A DNA stretch of 64,000 nucleotides from Hyphomicrobiales bacterium (GCA_900471525.1 UCEZ01000047.1:62001-126000); one strand, 5' to 3'; shown: positions 19,761 through 28,693, counted from the stretch's first letter. The notes: a model not told the origin generated them from the letters alone. Numbers and translations are program-made.

Positions 19761-20078
19761 TTAGGCAGAAAACCTGCCCGCAACCGGTGGCCGCTTGTAA
19801 CCGATCATCCAAAGCACCAGCGCAATCACCAGGAAGAAGGCAAAGGCCGGTTGCTGCAACGACCACCGAATTACCGGATCCAGAAACGCGCCATTCGGAT
19901 GCGGCCTTTCCAGCGTTTGCACCAGCGACTGTGTCGAGGAGCCACCGGCCGCAAGCGCCGTTGCCAGCGGCGTCAATACCGCCTGGGAGGCAGAAACCGA
20001 CTGGATCGCATCCACCGATGCTACTAGGACACCGGCGACCAGCGCCAGAAAACTTGCAAAGCGCAACAAAAATCGCAT
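19761..20078 (-). CDS. Small membrane protein, rhizobial hypothetical
   Basis: A 105-residue protein with two hydrophobic segments: an N-terminal signal or anchor (residues 3-22) and a C-terminal helix (AFAFFLVIALVLWMIG) followed by a basic tail, KRPPVAGRF. The start ATG at 20078 is preceded by GGGGAGTGGCCGA. The middle is rich in Ala, Ser and Thr. I do not recognise a functional family. It stands alone, separated by about 240 gene-free bases from the AraC gene. Confidence 0.65.
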   Translation of the reverse strand: MRFLLRFASFLALVAGVLVASVDAIQSVSASQAVLTPLATALAAGGSSTQSLVQTLERPHPNGAFLDPVIRWSLQQPAFAFFLVIALVLWMIGYKRPPVAGRFSA

Positions 20079-20376
20079 TCGGCCACTCCCCACACCAGTC
20101 CGTATCCGCGGTGGCCAGACTGCATTTATCCAACGACAACAAGAAATAAGCACAGGCCCGATGAAGTGCAATGCCGCCCTTCCACAGGCACGTATCGCAA
20201 GAAGTCAAAAAACTGTCAGAAATCAGTTGATCCCAAGGAGTTCATCGGTATATATCGCGCCGGTCCGCAGGTTTCACCCGCGGCCTCCCGATTTGGTGTA
20301 GCCGAACCGGGTTCAGGAGAAAGCAAGCGCTTGTCTCTGATCCGCCGGACCCAACCACCGGTGCGATTGACAAAAC

Positions 20377-20466
20377 GGACAGGTGGCCGAGTGGTTGAAG
20401 GCGCACGCCTGGAAAGTGTGTATACGTGAGAGCGTATCGCGGGTTCGAATCCCGCTCTGTCCGCCA
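20377..20466 (+). tRNA. tRNA-Ser (anticodon GGA)
   Basis: A 90-base class II tRNA with a full cloverleaf. The acceptor GGACAGG pairs with the 3' strand before G73 and an encoded CCA. The anticodon stem CACGC/GTGTG encloses loop CTGGAAA (GGA). A variable arm of serine type and the T-arm CGGGTTCGAATCCCG follow. It reads the UCC/UCU serine codons. Confidence 0.96.
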
Positions 20467-20607
20467 TTTTTCCTTTCGTTTCGATAAATCCTTGGACAAT
20501 ACTTTCCGGAAACTCCCACCTGCGGTAAATCTCGGAGATCGGGTATCGTCGAATTTCGACCTGATCCCCGCCAGAGCCTCAATGTTGTCGCCTAAGGAGA
20601 AATGAGC

Positions 20608-20850
20608 ATGACCTATGTCGCATCCCCCAAGCGCCCCATTGGCGACCCGGACCGGGCACTCGATTGCGAAGAGGCGCTCGAAGCCGCCCTCAAGCATTTG
20701 TCGGAGAACGAGACGCTCACGGAAGAGGATATCGAAGCCCAGCTTCTCCAGGGCGGCCTAGCGGCAGGATGGGAGGAGGCGGAACTCAAGATAGCAATCG
20801 CCGACCTCCGCCGAAATGCAGCGCTCGGATTACAGGGGCTGTCGGAGTAG
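20608..20850 (+). CDS. Conserved hypothetical protein, acidic helical
   Basis: An 80-residue acidic protein, helix-rich, with segments such as LSENETLTEEDIEAQLLQGG and a Leu/Ala-rich C-terminus. The start at 20608 is preferred over the ATG six bases earlier because AAGGAGA lies seven bases upstream of it but only two from the other. No family is recognised. It is immediately downstream of tRNA-Ser. Confidence 0.65.
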   Translation: MTYVASPKRPIGDPDRALDCEEALEAALKHLSENETLTEEDIEAQLLQGGLAAGWEEAELKIAIADLRRNAALGLQGLSE

Positions 20851-21100
20851 TCATCCGGACGATTTTTGTCTGTCCTGCCAAGGCCGGTCCGCATAAAGTG
20901 GCGGAAGGAATGGTGGCGTCGGAGCGATTTCCGCCAGCCTTCGTGTTGTGTCAAAAATACAATATGAAGCTGTGCCATGGATTGACCGGATCGGCCAGGT
21001 TGCGCGTTGCAGGCTTGACGGCGGCGGCCGACTGTGGACTGAGTTGGGTTCACAATTCCGGGCAGTTTTGTGAGTTCTCGTTTTTGTTGGAAGCGTATCC

Positions 21101-22375
21101 ATGACCTCAGCATCGAACGGCAGGCCTGCTACGTCATCACTGCCAGGGCGCTTCCGGCGTATAGCCGTCACGCTGCCGGTCGTTCTGGCGCTCAGCGCGT
21201 GCGGCGGCCACGTGACGGGCGTCATGCAGCCGCTCAATCTTGCCGCCGAGCCAAAGGGCAACGCTGTCGTTGACATGCTGGTGGCGACAAGCCGCCTGCC
21301 GTCCGATGATCCAGCCACCCTGTTTTCAGGCGAGCGCAGCGTTCAGCCCTCGATCACCGATGTCGCGGTTTCCATCCCGTCCGACAAGGCGCGCGCGGCC
21401 GGCACCGTTCAATGGCCGAAGAAGCTGCCGCCGAATCCGGAAACCGATTTCGCGGTCGTGCGCGTCCAGCCGGTGGCAACCGTGCAGGAGGGTCACGATT
21501 GGGTGCGCCGTCACTCCGCCGGCGGCCATGCGATGGTCTTCATCCACGGCTTCAACAACACCTACGAGGACTCGGTCTTCCGCTTTGCCCAGATCGTCCA
21601 CGATTCCGGCGCCGACGTAACGCCGATTCTCTTTACCTGGCCGTCTCGTGCCAAGGTGTTCGATTACAACTACGATAAGGAAAGCACCAATTATTCACGC
21701 ACCTCGCTGGAGAACTTGCTGAAGGCGCTGGTCGAGGACAAGAACGTCAAGGACATCACCATCCTTGCCCATTCGATGGGGACGTGGCTGGCAATGGAAT
21801 CGATCCGCCAGATGGCGATCCGCGATGGGACCCTGCCCAAGAAGATCGAGAATGTCATTCTTGCCTCGCCCGATATCGATGTCGACGTGTTTGCGCGGCA
21901 ATGGACTGAGCTTGGCGCCAAGAAGCCGAATTTCACCATCTTCGTCTCGCAGGACGACCGGGCGCTGGCCCTGTCGCGCTATATCTCCGGTGACGTACAA
22001 CGGTTGGGACAGATCAATCCGGCTGAAGAACCCTACAAGAGCAAGCTTGAAGCCGCCGGCATTACCGTCGTCGACCTGACCAAGGTGAAATCCACTGATC
22101 GCCTCAACCATGGAAAATTCGCCGAGAGCCCCGAAATCGTGCAGTTGATCGGTCAGCGGCTCGTCACCGGCCAAACGCTGACGGATTCCAGCATCGGCGT
22201 CGGAGACGGCATTACCGCGCTGGTCGCCGGAACGGTGAACACCGTCGGCAAGGTCGCGGCAACGACTGTGGCAACGCCGGTGGATATTCTTTCCGGAAAC
22301 GTGAAGCCGCTACCGAAGAAAAAGCCGGGAGATATCGGCGGAACTCTGCAGGGCGAAAAAGCGCTTTTGAACTAG
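21101..22375 (+). CDS. Alpha/beta-hydrolase lipoprotein (DUF900 family)
   Basis: A 424-residue predicted lipoprotein. A signal sequence ends in a lipobox, LSAC, with C34. The central region is an alpha/beta-hydrolase of the DUF900 type: VFIHGFNNTYEDS carries the oxyanion-hole strand, ILAHSMGTWLAMES holds the nucleophilic Ser in an AHSMG variant of the GxSxG elbow, and an Asp and a His (around RLNHGKF) can complete the triad. The C-terminal 80 residues are low complexity, Val/Thr-rich and basic at the end. It probably acts in the envelope on an unknown ester or lipid. It is followed after about 40 bases by an EcfG-type promoter for a different unit. Confidence 0.82.
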   Translation: MTSASNGRPATSSLPGRFRRIAVTLPVVLALSACGGHVTGVMQPLNLAAEPKGNAVVDMLVATSRLPSDDPATLFSGERSVQPSITDVAVSIPSDKARAAGTVQWPKKLPPNPETDFAVVRVQPVATVQEGHDWVRRHSAGGHAMVFIHGFNNTYEDSVFRFAQIVHDSGADVTPILFTWPSRAKVFDYNYDKESTNYSRTSLENLLKALVEDKNVKDITILAHSMGTWLAMESIRQMAIRDGTLPKKIENVILASPDIDVDVFARQWTELGAKKPNFTIFVSQDDRALALSRYISGDVQRLGQINPAEEPYKSKLEAAGITVVDLTKVKSTDRLNHGKFAESPEIVQLIGQRLVTGQTLTDSSIGVGDGITALVAGTVNTVGKVAATTVATPVDILSGNVKPLPKKKPGDIGGTLQGEKALLN

Positions 22376-22418
22376 AGGCGGTTCTTTTGGCGCGGAATCT
22401 CCTGCCCCAAATCTGTAC

Positions 22419-22443
22419 GGAACCATCGGCCGTGCGCGTCGTT
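22419..22443 (+). promoter_or_regulatory. EcfG (general stress sigma factor) type promoter
   Basis: GGAAC, then 16 bases, then CGTT matches the alphaproteobacterial general-stress consensus exactly. It lies 26 bases before the ATG of the microprotein at 22470, and drives + strand transcription through 22470-22999. Confidence 0.7.
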
Positions 22444-22469
22444 TTCCTTCCGAATAAAGGAGAACGATC

Positions 22470-22661
22470 ATGCCGACCACCATTCCCGTTCCGCCGGATG
22501 AAAGCCCCCGTGGCCCGCAACCGACACAGGGTATTCCCGACCGCTCACAGGACAAGCCGGCGACACCACCGGTGATCGACAAGGGCGACACCAAGAATCC
22601 AAACGATCCCGTCCTTGATCCGGCACTTCTACCGGTCGGCGACCCCGCCGGTATGGCTTGA
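22470..22661 (+). CDS. Proline-rich microprotein, stress-associated hypothetical
   Basis: A 63-residue, Pro/Asp-rich, probably disordered protein (about one residue in four is Pro) with no membrane segment. AAAGGAGAACGATC before the ATG is an excellent ribosome-binding site. An EcfG-type promoter sits directly upstream. It is the first of three consecutive short genes with spacings of 10 and 13 bases. The function is unknown. Confidence 0.7.
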   Translation: MPTTIPVPPDESPRGPQPTQGIPDRSQDKPATPPVIDKGDTKNPNDPVLDPALLPVGDPAGMA

Positions 22662-22671
22662 GGAGCGTGTC

Positions 22672-22854
22672 ATGTCCACAGACGACACCAATGTGACACC
22701 CGAACAGAAAAACCCGAAGGACGTGCACCGACCGCCGGGTCAATCGTCACCCGCCGACGAAAGATCGAAGGCGCGACCCACGGTGCAGCCTGCCGGCAGC
22801 AAGGACGCAAGCGAAAGGCCGGTCGTAAATCCTGTGACCGGCGGCACGCTCTAA
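22672..22854 (+). CDS. Disordered hydrophilic microprotein
   Basis: A 60-residue hydrophilic protein rich in Pro, Ser, Asp and Lys, without hydrophobic segments. The start ATG at 22672 follows GAGGAGCGTGTC; the frame is open earlier but with a poor start. It is the second gene of the stress-type mini-operon. No family is recognised. Confidence 0.65.
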   Translation: MSTDDTNVTPEQKNPKDVHRPPGQSSPADERSKARPTVQPAGSKDASERPVVNPVTGGTL

Positions 22855-22867
22855 AGGGAGGCTTACA

Positions 22868-22999
22868 ATGATCATCTCCGAAACCCAGAAAAGAGCCGCC
22901 CACCGTGAATATCGGCAACTGATGTTTCGCCAGATGCTGATGTGGCTTGTCGGAATTTTTCTACCGGTCCTGCTGCTGCTCGCCTTTTTTGTATTCTGA
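22868..22999 (+). CDS. 43-residue single-span membrane microprotein
   Basis: A very short gene encoding 43 residues: a charged N-terminal half (QKRAAHREYRQ) and a C-terminal transmembrane helix (about residues 25-43, ending LLLLAFFVF). AAAGGGAGGCTTACA precedes the ATG, a strong ribosome-binding site. It is third in the mini-operon under the EcfG-type promoter. It would sit in the inner membrane with its basic part in the cytoplasm. Confidence 0.6.
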   Translation: MIISETQKRAAHREYRQLMFRQMLMWLVGIFLPVLLLLAFFVF

Positions 23000-23126
23000 A
23001 GGATAGCGCCGGCCTGAAACCGAGGGCCGGTATTGCCACTCGAGTTTTGTCAGTCAAATTGCAGAAAAGACCTCAAACGGGATCGCCAAACCGTCTGGCC
23101 AAATCGCCTGGCAAGGTGGAAAACCG

Positions 23127-23384
23127 CTAGTGTTTCAGAACCTCCACCCGGTTCTCGACGAGATGGACGCCGATCACCGAGGCCGCCGCTTCCTCGACGC
23201 AGCCGATTTCGGCTTCGCACGAGACATAGCCGCTGAGCACGACCGTGCGGCCGAACGCCATCACCGACAGGCCTGACGTATCGATCAGCGCGGCATATTG
23301 GATATAGCGCCGCACCTTGCCGGCCAGATCATCATCGGTAAGGTCCGGATGGTCATCCTGGTGAATGTAGGTCTGCTTGTGCAT
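23127..23384 (-). CDS. BON domain protein
   Basis: An 85-residue protein made of one BON-like domain (VRRYIQYAALIDTSGLSVMAF then VVLSGYVSCEAEIGCVEEAA). This fold is associated with phospholipid or envelope binding and osmotic or stress protection. No signal peptide is visible, so it is probably cytoplasmic. The start at 23384 is chosen because the domain begins there and an EcfG-type promoter lies 25-49 bases upstream; the frame is open further but would lie upstream of that promoter. Confidence 0.75.
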   Translation of the reverse strand: MHKQTYIHQDDHPDLTDDDLAGKVRRYIQYAALIDTSGLSVMAFGRTVVLSGYVSCEAEIGCVEEAAASVIGVHLVENRVEVLKH

Positions 23385-23408
23385 CTCGCAAATGTCCTTC
23401 CGAGGGAC

Positions 23409-23433
23409 AACGCAAGCTTTTCTCGAATGTTCC
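23409..23433 (-). promoter_or_regulatory. EcfG-type promoter of the BON gene
   Basis: On the - strand GGAAC (23433-23429), 16 bases, CGTT (23412-23409) matches the general stress consensus with the same spacing as the site at 22419. The -10 lies about 25 bases before the BON start. Confidence 0.7.
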
Positions 23434-23479
23434 GTTTTTTCAAATGACGTCTCAGGAGGCGGGCGATGTGCAGCTGGTG

Positions 23480-23734
23480 TCAGGCGTTCGGCTGCACGTG
23501 AATGAAAGCCTCGACGGCGGCCGCAATGAAATCCTGGCGGGCATAATCCATCGGCTGCTCGCCGCGAAGCACATGGCCGCACATCTGGATTGCCGCCTTA
23601 TAGGCGCTGCCGTCACGGACGGGCCATTTCCTGAGAAGACATTCCGCGGCTTCGCGCGTGTTGCGGACGATGCGGTATCTGCCTATCCCGTCGAGCTCGA
23701 GGACGACGGGTTCCTGCCACCACTGATCAATCAT
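23480..23734 (-). CDS. DUF982 domain protein
   Basis: An 84-residue protein of the DUF982 family, largely confined to rhizobia and often present in many copies. The pattern is VLELDGIGRYRIVRNTREAAECLL, a WPV motif, and a C-terminal helix with the FIAAAVEAFI segment. An AGGAGG ribosome-binding site precedes the ATG at 23734. No GGAAC-type promoter was seen here. The function is unknown. Confidence 0.82.
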   Translation of the reverse strand: MIDQWWQEPVVLELDGIGRYRIVRNTREAAECLLRKWPVRDGSAYKAAIQMCGHVLRGEQPMDYARQDFIAAAVEAFIHVQPNA

Positions 23735-23874
23735 CCTGCAACCTCCTGTCACCATCCTGACATATGAGCCTTGCGTGAAATGTGCGTCTTTTGCGACACA
23801 GCTCATCCGCGGGTTGCGGCCCCCGGTCCAATGGCGGTATGGCGGAAGCTCAACGCGCCAAGAGGCAACACCTG

Positions 23875-24819
23875 ATGTCCGATGTCTTTCTGAATGTCGT
23901 CCCGATTTTCGTCCTCATCCTGCTCGGCTGGCTGATCGTGCGAACGAACTATCTGAAGACAGCGGTCGGGGATGCGCTCGGCGATTTCGTCTTCCGTGTT
24001 GCGGTGCCGGTTCTTTTGTTTCGCACCGTTGCCGAAGCCGACTTCAAGGATGGCTCGCCCTGGCCGCTCTGGGTCGCGTATTTCTCCGGTGTTGCGGTGA
24101 CGTGGACGCTCGGGCATCTGGCAGCTACGCTGTTTTTTAAAAAGGACGCGCGCATCGGCGTGCTTGCCGGTGTCTCCTCTGCTTTCGCCAACACGGTCTT
24201 CATCGGCCTGCCGCTCGTCTCCCGCAATGTCGGCGAGGAAGGAGTGGTAGCGCTGTCAATCCTGTTGTCGGTGCATCTGCCTGTCATGATGATCGCCGGC
24301 ACGATCCTGATGGAGCGGGCGGAGCGGAAAGCCAGCGGCAAGCCCGGCCAGAGCCCTCTCAGGCTGCTCAAGGGCATTCTGCGCAATCTGGTGCGCAACC
24401 CGCTGGTCATCGGCCTTGTGTGCGGAGCGCTCGTTCATCTCGTCGGCATGCCGCTCGGCGGTCCGATCAAGGTTGTCGTCGACCAACTCGCCTCGGTCGC
24501 TGCCCCGGCGGCGCTCGTTTCGATCGGCATGGCGCTCGACAAGTACGGCCTTGCCGGCAACACCGGGCTCGCCTCGATCACCAGTGTCCTGAAATTGATC
24601 GTTCTGCCGGCGACCGTCTATGGCGCCTGCCAGCTCCTCGGCCTCAACAGCGACTGGACGGCAGCGCTGGTGCTGACGTCATCCGTGCCCACCGGTGTCA
24701 ACGCTTGGCTGATCGCCAATCACTTCAACGTCGGTCATGGCCTCGCCTCCTCGACGATCACCATCACCACCGCGCTCGGCGTCATCTCGGTCTCCGCCTG
24801 GGCCTATATCCTGCTGTAG
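23875..24819 (+). CDS. AEC (auxin efflux carrier) family transporter
   Basis: A 314-residue membrane transporter of the AEC/MdcF family with about ten hydrophobic segments. The N-terminal FVLILLGWLIVRTNYL and the conserved NTVFIGLPL and VPTGVNAWLIANHF segments are typical. Members export or import carboxylates such as malonate or malate; the substrate here is unknown. The start at 23875 is preferred because the membrane domain begins at once; the longer frame adds a soluble stretch. The gene ends before a bidirectional terminator. Confidence 0.85.
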   Translation: MSDVFLNVVPIFVLILLGWLIVRTNYLKTAVGDALGDFVFRVAVPVLLFRTVAEADFKDGSPWPLWVAYFSGVAVTWTLGHLAATLFFKKDARIGVLAGVSSAFANTVFIGLPLVSRNVGEEGVVALSILLSVHLPVMMIAGTILMERAERKASGKPGQSPLRLLKGILRNLVRNPLVIGLVCGALVHLVGMPLGGPIKVVVDQLASVAAPAALVSIGMALDKYGLAGNTGLASITSVLKLIVLPATVYGACQLLGLNSDWTAALVLTSSVPTGVNAWLIANHFNVGHGLASSTITITTALGVISVSAWAYILL

Positions 24820-24848
24820 CAAAGCGGCTGCCGGTACGCAGACATGAA

Positions 24849-24873
24849 AAAGCCCGGCACTTGGCCGGGCTTT
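24849..24873. terminator. Bidirectional terminator between AEC and cytochrome c genes
   Basis: AAAGCCCGGC / GCCGGGCTTT has a 5-base loop, an A-run to the left and TTTGTTCTTT to the right. The symmetric flanks suit both convergent genes. Confidence 0.85.
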
Positions 24874-24906
24874 GTTCTTTCAGCATTCACCGTGAAGCGT
24901 CGCCCT

Positions 24907-25605
24907 TTATTGGGCAGGTGCCGTTTCCGTGGCGGGCTTCGTTGCTTCGCCTTCGGTGCCAGGCTTTGCAGCGTCACCTTCTGTAGCGGGCTTGGCAGTT
25001 TCGCCCTCGGCAGCCGGCTTTGCGGCCTCACCTTCGGTGGCAGGCGTTGCGGCGGCGGATGCGTCAGGCAATGCTACCGGCGAATCGGACTGTTCACGCA
25101 GCCAGGCGATCAGGTTGGCGCGCTCTTCCGGCTTCTTGACGCCGGCGAAACCCATCGCGGTGCCGGGAACGTGCTTCTTCGGCGCCTCGACGAAGAAGCT
25201 GATATGATCGTAGGTCCAGGTCTTGTTGGCTTCGGCAAACGTCTTCATGCCGGCCGAATAGGCAAAGCCCTCATGCGAGGCGATCGGACGCTCGATGACG
25301 CCCCAGAGGTTCGGGCCGACCTTGTTGGCCCCTCCCTTCTCCGCCGTGTGACAGGCCGCGCATTTCTTGAAGACCGTCGCGCCGGCAGACGCATCGGCCG
25401 AGGCCAGCAGCGGCTTGATATCGACTTCGGCTTCAGCTTCGCCACCTGCACCGGCTTCCGACGCACCTTCCTCGGCGATGATTGCGAAACCTTCCTTTTC
25501 GGGAGCTTCCGAATGGAAGATGCCTTCCGATGCGATCGACACGGACATCAAAACAAAGACCGTACCCAGGAAGGCACCCACGCCCATGTTCACATATGAG
25601 TTCAT
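24907..25605 (-). CDS. Membrane-anchored cytochrome c (CycM-like)
   Basis: A 232-residue class I cytochrome c with an N-terminal membrane anchor (residues 7-25) and one heme site, CAACH. The axial Met is probably in PGTAMGFAG. It resembles CycM, which carries electrons to the aa3 oxidase in rhizobia. The last 50 residues are an unusual tail of imperfect 9-residue repeats ([27 protein letters not shown] and so on), probably a flexible periplasmic linker. GGGGAGCATTGGCGG precedes the ATG at 25605. It is divergent from kdsB; cytochrome c next to kdsB and pheA is a familiar rhizobial order. Confidence 0.88.
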   Translation of the reverse strand: MNSYVNMGVGAFLGTVFVLMSVSIASEGIFHSEAPEKEGFAIIAEEGASEAGAGGEAEAEVDIKPLLASADASAGATVFKKCAACHTAEKGGANKVGPNLWGVIERPIASHEGFAYSAGMKTFAEANKTWTYDHISFFVEAPKKHVPGTAMGFAGVKKPEERANLIAWLREQSDSPVALPDASAAATPATEGEAAKPAAEGETAKPATEGDAAKPGTEGEATKPATETAPAQ

Positions 25606-25761
25606 CCGCCAATGCTCCCCTTGCACCCGGCGCAAACAAAACGCCAGCCTATCTTGAAATCGCGCGGAACCTATGTCTTTTGGCTTTGCGTTGCAACAGA
25701 CATTATAAGCTCCGGACTGAGACCTTTTGACACTTTTCCGGCGCCTTTTGAAGGCCTAAGC

Positions 25762-26514
25762 ATGAATAGCGACAATTTGGACAAGACCCTCATTCTCATT
25801 CCCGCGCGGATGGCCTCAACGCGACTGCCGGGCAAGCCGCTCGCCGATATTGGCGGCCTGCCGATGATCGTCCAGGTCGCCTTGCGAGCGAAGGATGCAA
25901 ATACCGGCCGGATTATCGTTGCGGTCGATCATCAGGACGTGTTCGATGCCGTAGTCGCCGCCGGCTTCGAGGCTGTAATGACCCGGGTGGACCACCAGTC
26001 CGGGTCTGATCGCATCCATGAAGCGTTGCTGAAGAGCGACCCGGAGGGCAAGGCCGAGATCGTTATCAACGTACAGGGCGACCTCCCGACCATCGAGCCG
26101 GAAACCATCCGCGCCGCGCTGCGGCCGCTCGAAAATCCGGACGTCGATATCGCCACACTGACCGTCGAAATCGAGGATGAGGATGAGAAGCTCAATCCGA
26201 ACGTCGTCAAGGTTGTCGGCTCGCCGCTGTCCGGGACGCGGCTGAAGGCTCTTTATTTTACGCGCACCACCGCGCCACACGGCAAGGGACCGCTCTATCA
26301 TCACATCGGTCTCTATGCCTACCGGCGTGCAGCGCTCGAAAAATTCGTCTCGCTGCCCCCCTCGACGTTGGAAAAGCGCGAATCGCTGGAGCAGTTGCGG
26401 GCTCTTGAAGCCGGCATGCGCATCGACGTCGAGATCGTCAAATCCATTCCGCTTGGCGTCGATACCCCGGCAGACCTTGAAAAAGCCCGGCGTATCCTCG
26501 CCACAAAAGCCTGA
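25762..26514 (+). CDS. kdsB: 3-deoxy-manno-octulosonate cytidylyltransferase (CMP-Kdo synthetase)
   Basis: A 250-residue cytosolic enzyme activating Kdo with CTP for lipopolysaccharide core synthesis. The nucleotide-binding N-terminus [15 protein letters not shown] and the segments [11 protein letters not shown] and [12 protein letters not shown] are diagnostic. The start ATG at 25762 matches the family length; the frame is open earlier. It is followed by pheA after 12 bases, so the two are probably co-transcribed although unrelated in function. Confidence 0.94.
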   Translation: MNSDNLDKTLILIPARMASTRLPGKPLADIGGLPMIVQVALRAKDANTGRIIVAVDHQDVFDAVVAAGFEAVMTRVDHQSGSDRIHEALLKSDPEGKAEIVINVQGDLPTIEPETIRAALRPLENPDVDIATLTVEIEDEDEKLNPNVVKVVGSPLSGTRLKALYFTRTTAPHGKGPLYHHIGLYAYRRAALEKFVSLPPSTLEKRESLEQLRALEAGMRIDVEIVKSIPLGVDTPADLEKARRILATKA

Positions 26515-26526
26515 TCGGAAACTATC

Positions 26527-27381
26527 ATGATCACGAAGACCAACCGCATCTCCTTCCAGGGTGATTACGGCGCCAATTCCGACATGGCTTGCCGCGACAT
26601 GTTCCCGGACATGGAGCCGCTTCCCTGCCAGACTTTCGAGGATGCGTTCCTGGCGGTCGAGAACGGCGAGGCCGATCTGGCAATGATCCCGATCGAGAAT
26701 ACGATCGCCGGTCGCGTCGCCGATATCCATCATCTGCTGCCTGAATCGCGGCTGCACATCATCGGCGAGTATTTCATGCCAATCCGGTTCCAGCTGATGG
26801 TGCTGCCGGGCGTTTCGCGTGATGAAATCCGCACCGTGCACAGCCACATCCATGCGCTCGGCCAATGCCGCATGATCGTCCGCGCCAATGGCTGGAAGCC
26901 GGTTGTGGCTGGCGATACGGCAGGGGCTGCCAAGCTCGTGTCTGAGACCGGCAACCGCTCGATGGCGGCGCTTGCGCCAAGGCTCGCTGCTGATCTCTAC
27001 AATCTCGAAATTATCGCCGAGAATGTCGAGGACACGGAAAACAACGTGACGCGCTTCGTCGTCCTTTCGCGCGATGCGAAGGATATCAAGCGCCAGACGG
27101 ATAAGGACGTCATCGTCACCACGTTCGTCTTCAACGTCCGCAACATCCCGGCCGCGCTCTACAAGGCGCTTGGCGGCTTTGCCACCAATGGCATCAACAT
27201 GACCAAGCTGGAAAGTTATCAGTTGGGCGGCAAGTTCATCGCCACGCAGTTCTATGCCGACATCGAAGGGCACCCGGACGATCCGCATGTTCGCCAGGCG
27301 CTGGACGAGCTGCGGTATTTCTCCGAAAAAGTCCGCATTCTCGGCTCCTATTCCGCTCATCCGATGCGGCTTGTTCTATAG
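26527..27381 (+). CDS. pheA: Prephenate dehydratase
   Basis: A 284-residue monofunctional prephenate dehydratase for phenylalanine synthesis. The catalytic domain (about 1-180) starts FQGDYGANSDMACRDMF and contains the NNVTRFVVL motif whose Thr is catalytic. The C-terminal ACT domain has GALYKALGGFA-like and TKLESYQLGG segments that form the Phe feedback site. No chorismate mutase domain is fused. It follows kdsB closely. Confidence 0.95.
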   Translation: MITKTNRISFQGDYGANSDMACRDMFPDMEPLPCQTFEDAFLAVENGEADLAMIPIENTIAGRVADIHHLLPESRLHIIGEYFMPIRFQLMVLPGVSRDEIRTVHSHIHALGQCRMIVRANGWKPVVAGDTAGAAKLVSETGNRSMAALAPRLAADLYNLEIIAENVEDTENNVTRFVVLSRDAKDIKRQTDKDVIVTTFVFNVRNIPAALYKALGGFATNGINMTKLESYQLGGKFIATQFYADIEGHPDDPHVRQALDELRYFSEKVRILGSYSAHPMRLVL

Positions 27382-27565
27382 CTGCCGCATAGCGTTTCTC
27401 GTCGGCTAGAATTGGTGGCTGGAAATCACAGACGAAAAGTGATTGTTTGTGACGACCCCGTTGGGATTTGTTTGTCGCATTGAGTCTGATTCGTAGCGCT
27501 CAGTGCTTTCCGCCAACGACAAGCTCTTGCGAGCTTTCAGCGAAATGAGCAGCAAAGGTCGACTC

Positions 27566-28642
27566 ATGGCAATCAGGACACTCCTTCTCAGCTCCGCCGC
27601 CGCTTTGATGGTTGCGACCGGAGCAAGCGCCGCGGACGCAATCGTCGCAGCGGAACCCGAACCCATGGAATATGTCCGCGTCTGCGACGCATTCGGGAAA
27701 GGCTATTTCTATATTCCTGGAACAGAAACCTGCCTGAAGATCGGCGGCTACGTGCGCTTCGATTCGAACTACGGCGAGAATCCCTATTCGGGAGACCACG
27801 ACGGCTGGGATGCTTTCACGCGTGGAACCATCACGCTCGATGCAAAGTCCGACACCGAGTTCGGAACATTGCGCGGCTTCATCGAACTGCGCAGCGATGC
27901 GAACAACGTCAACGATACCGATACATATCTCAACGCTGCCTTTATTGAACTTGGGGGCTTCCGGGCCGGGTATGGCGATTCACATTACGACACCTGGCTG
28001 AATTCGGCCGGTAACATCATCAACGACGATGTCATCGACTACACGGGCGACCGGACCAACCAGATCAGTTATGTCTATGGCGGCGACGTGGGATTTTCCG
28101 CCCTGATTGGCCTGGACGAAGGTTCGGGCACGTATGACACCGGGTTTGCGCCGGCGCCGAGCGCTTCCTATCGGGGCGGAGACTTTCCGCACGTCACCGG
28201 CGGCTTGCGATACTTCCAGGAAGAGGGCACGGGCATCGCCTTCATCGGCGGTTATGACACCAAGGCCGAAGCGTTCGGCGGCAAGGTGCGTGTCGATGTC
28301 AAATTCAACGACACCTTTGGTGTCTGGGTCATGGGCGGCTATCAGTCGGATTGGGACAACGATAAAGGGCCGGGCGGGACGAGACGGCTCAACTATTACG
28401 GCCCGTGGTACGGCGACTGGGCTGCCTGGGGAGGTTTTGCCGCCCAGTTGAGCGACAAGGCTTCCTTGAACGCTCAGGCAGCCTACGAAGAAGACGGAAC
28501 CTTCGCAGCCGCCCTTAACGTCGAATACATGGTGACGGAAATGCTGAAGTTCCAGCCGGAACTCAACTATACGGAATTTGACGGAGAGCGCGGAAATGGC
28601 AGCGCCGTCGGCGGCACCATTCGTCTCCAGCGCAACTTCTGA
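27566..28642 (+). CDS. Outer-membrane porin (RopA/Omp2-like)
   Basis: A 358-residue general porin of the alphaproteobacterial porin_2 family. The signal peptide is residues 1-22 (TGASAADA). The mature protein begins with the family pattern YVRVCDAFGKGYFYIPGTET and CLKIGGYVRFDS, including two conserved cysteines, and ends in RLQRNF with C-terminal Phe for barrel assembly. The ATG at 27566 is chosen because the signal peptide starts there. The 184-base upstream region presumably carries a strong promoter. A hairpin terminator follows. Confidence 0.92.
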   Translation: MAIRTLLLSSAAALMVATGASAADAIVAAEPEPMEYVRVCDAFGKGYFYIPGTETCLKIGGYVRFDSNYGENPYSGDHDGWDAFTRGTITLDAKSDTEFGTLRGFIELRSDANNVNDTDTYLNAAFIELGGFRAGYGDSHYDTWLNSAGNIINDDVIDYTGDRTNQISYVYGGDVGFSALIGLDEGSGTYDTGFAPAPSASYRGGDFPHVTGGLRYFQEEGTGIAFIGGYDTKAEAFGGKVRVDVKFNDTFGVWVMGGYQSDWDNDKGPGGTRRLNYYGPWYGDWAAWGGFAAQLSDKASLNAQAAYEEDGTFAAALNVEYMVTEMLKFQPELNYTEFDGERGNGSAVGGTIRLQRNF

Positions 28643-28664
28643 GCCGGCAATCGGCTGAAATTCC

Positions 28665-28693
28665 ATCGGCGTCCGCCATCAGCGGGCGCCGAT
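28665..28693. terminator. Terminator between porin and nudC
   Basis: ATCGGCG-T-CCGC / GCGG-G-CGCCGAT is a 29-base hairpin with one internal mismatch, followed by TTCGTTT on the + strand. It lies 22 bases past the porin stop and six before the end of convergent nudC. Confidence 0.7.

Noticed and set aside
20367..20372. TTGACA hexamer directly before tRNA-Ser
   Set aside because: It lies only four bases before the mature 5' end, so it cannot be the -35 of this tRNA; chance match.
25816..27360. Open frame of 514 codons on the - strand over kdsB and pheA
   Set aside because: Shadow of two clear genes; no recognisable domain and no ribosome-binding site.
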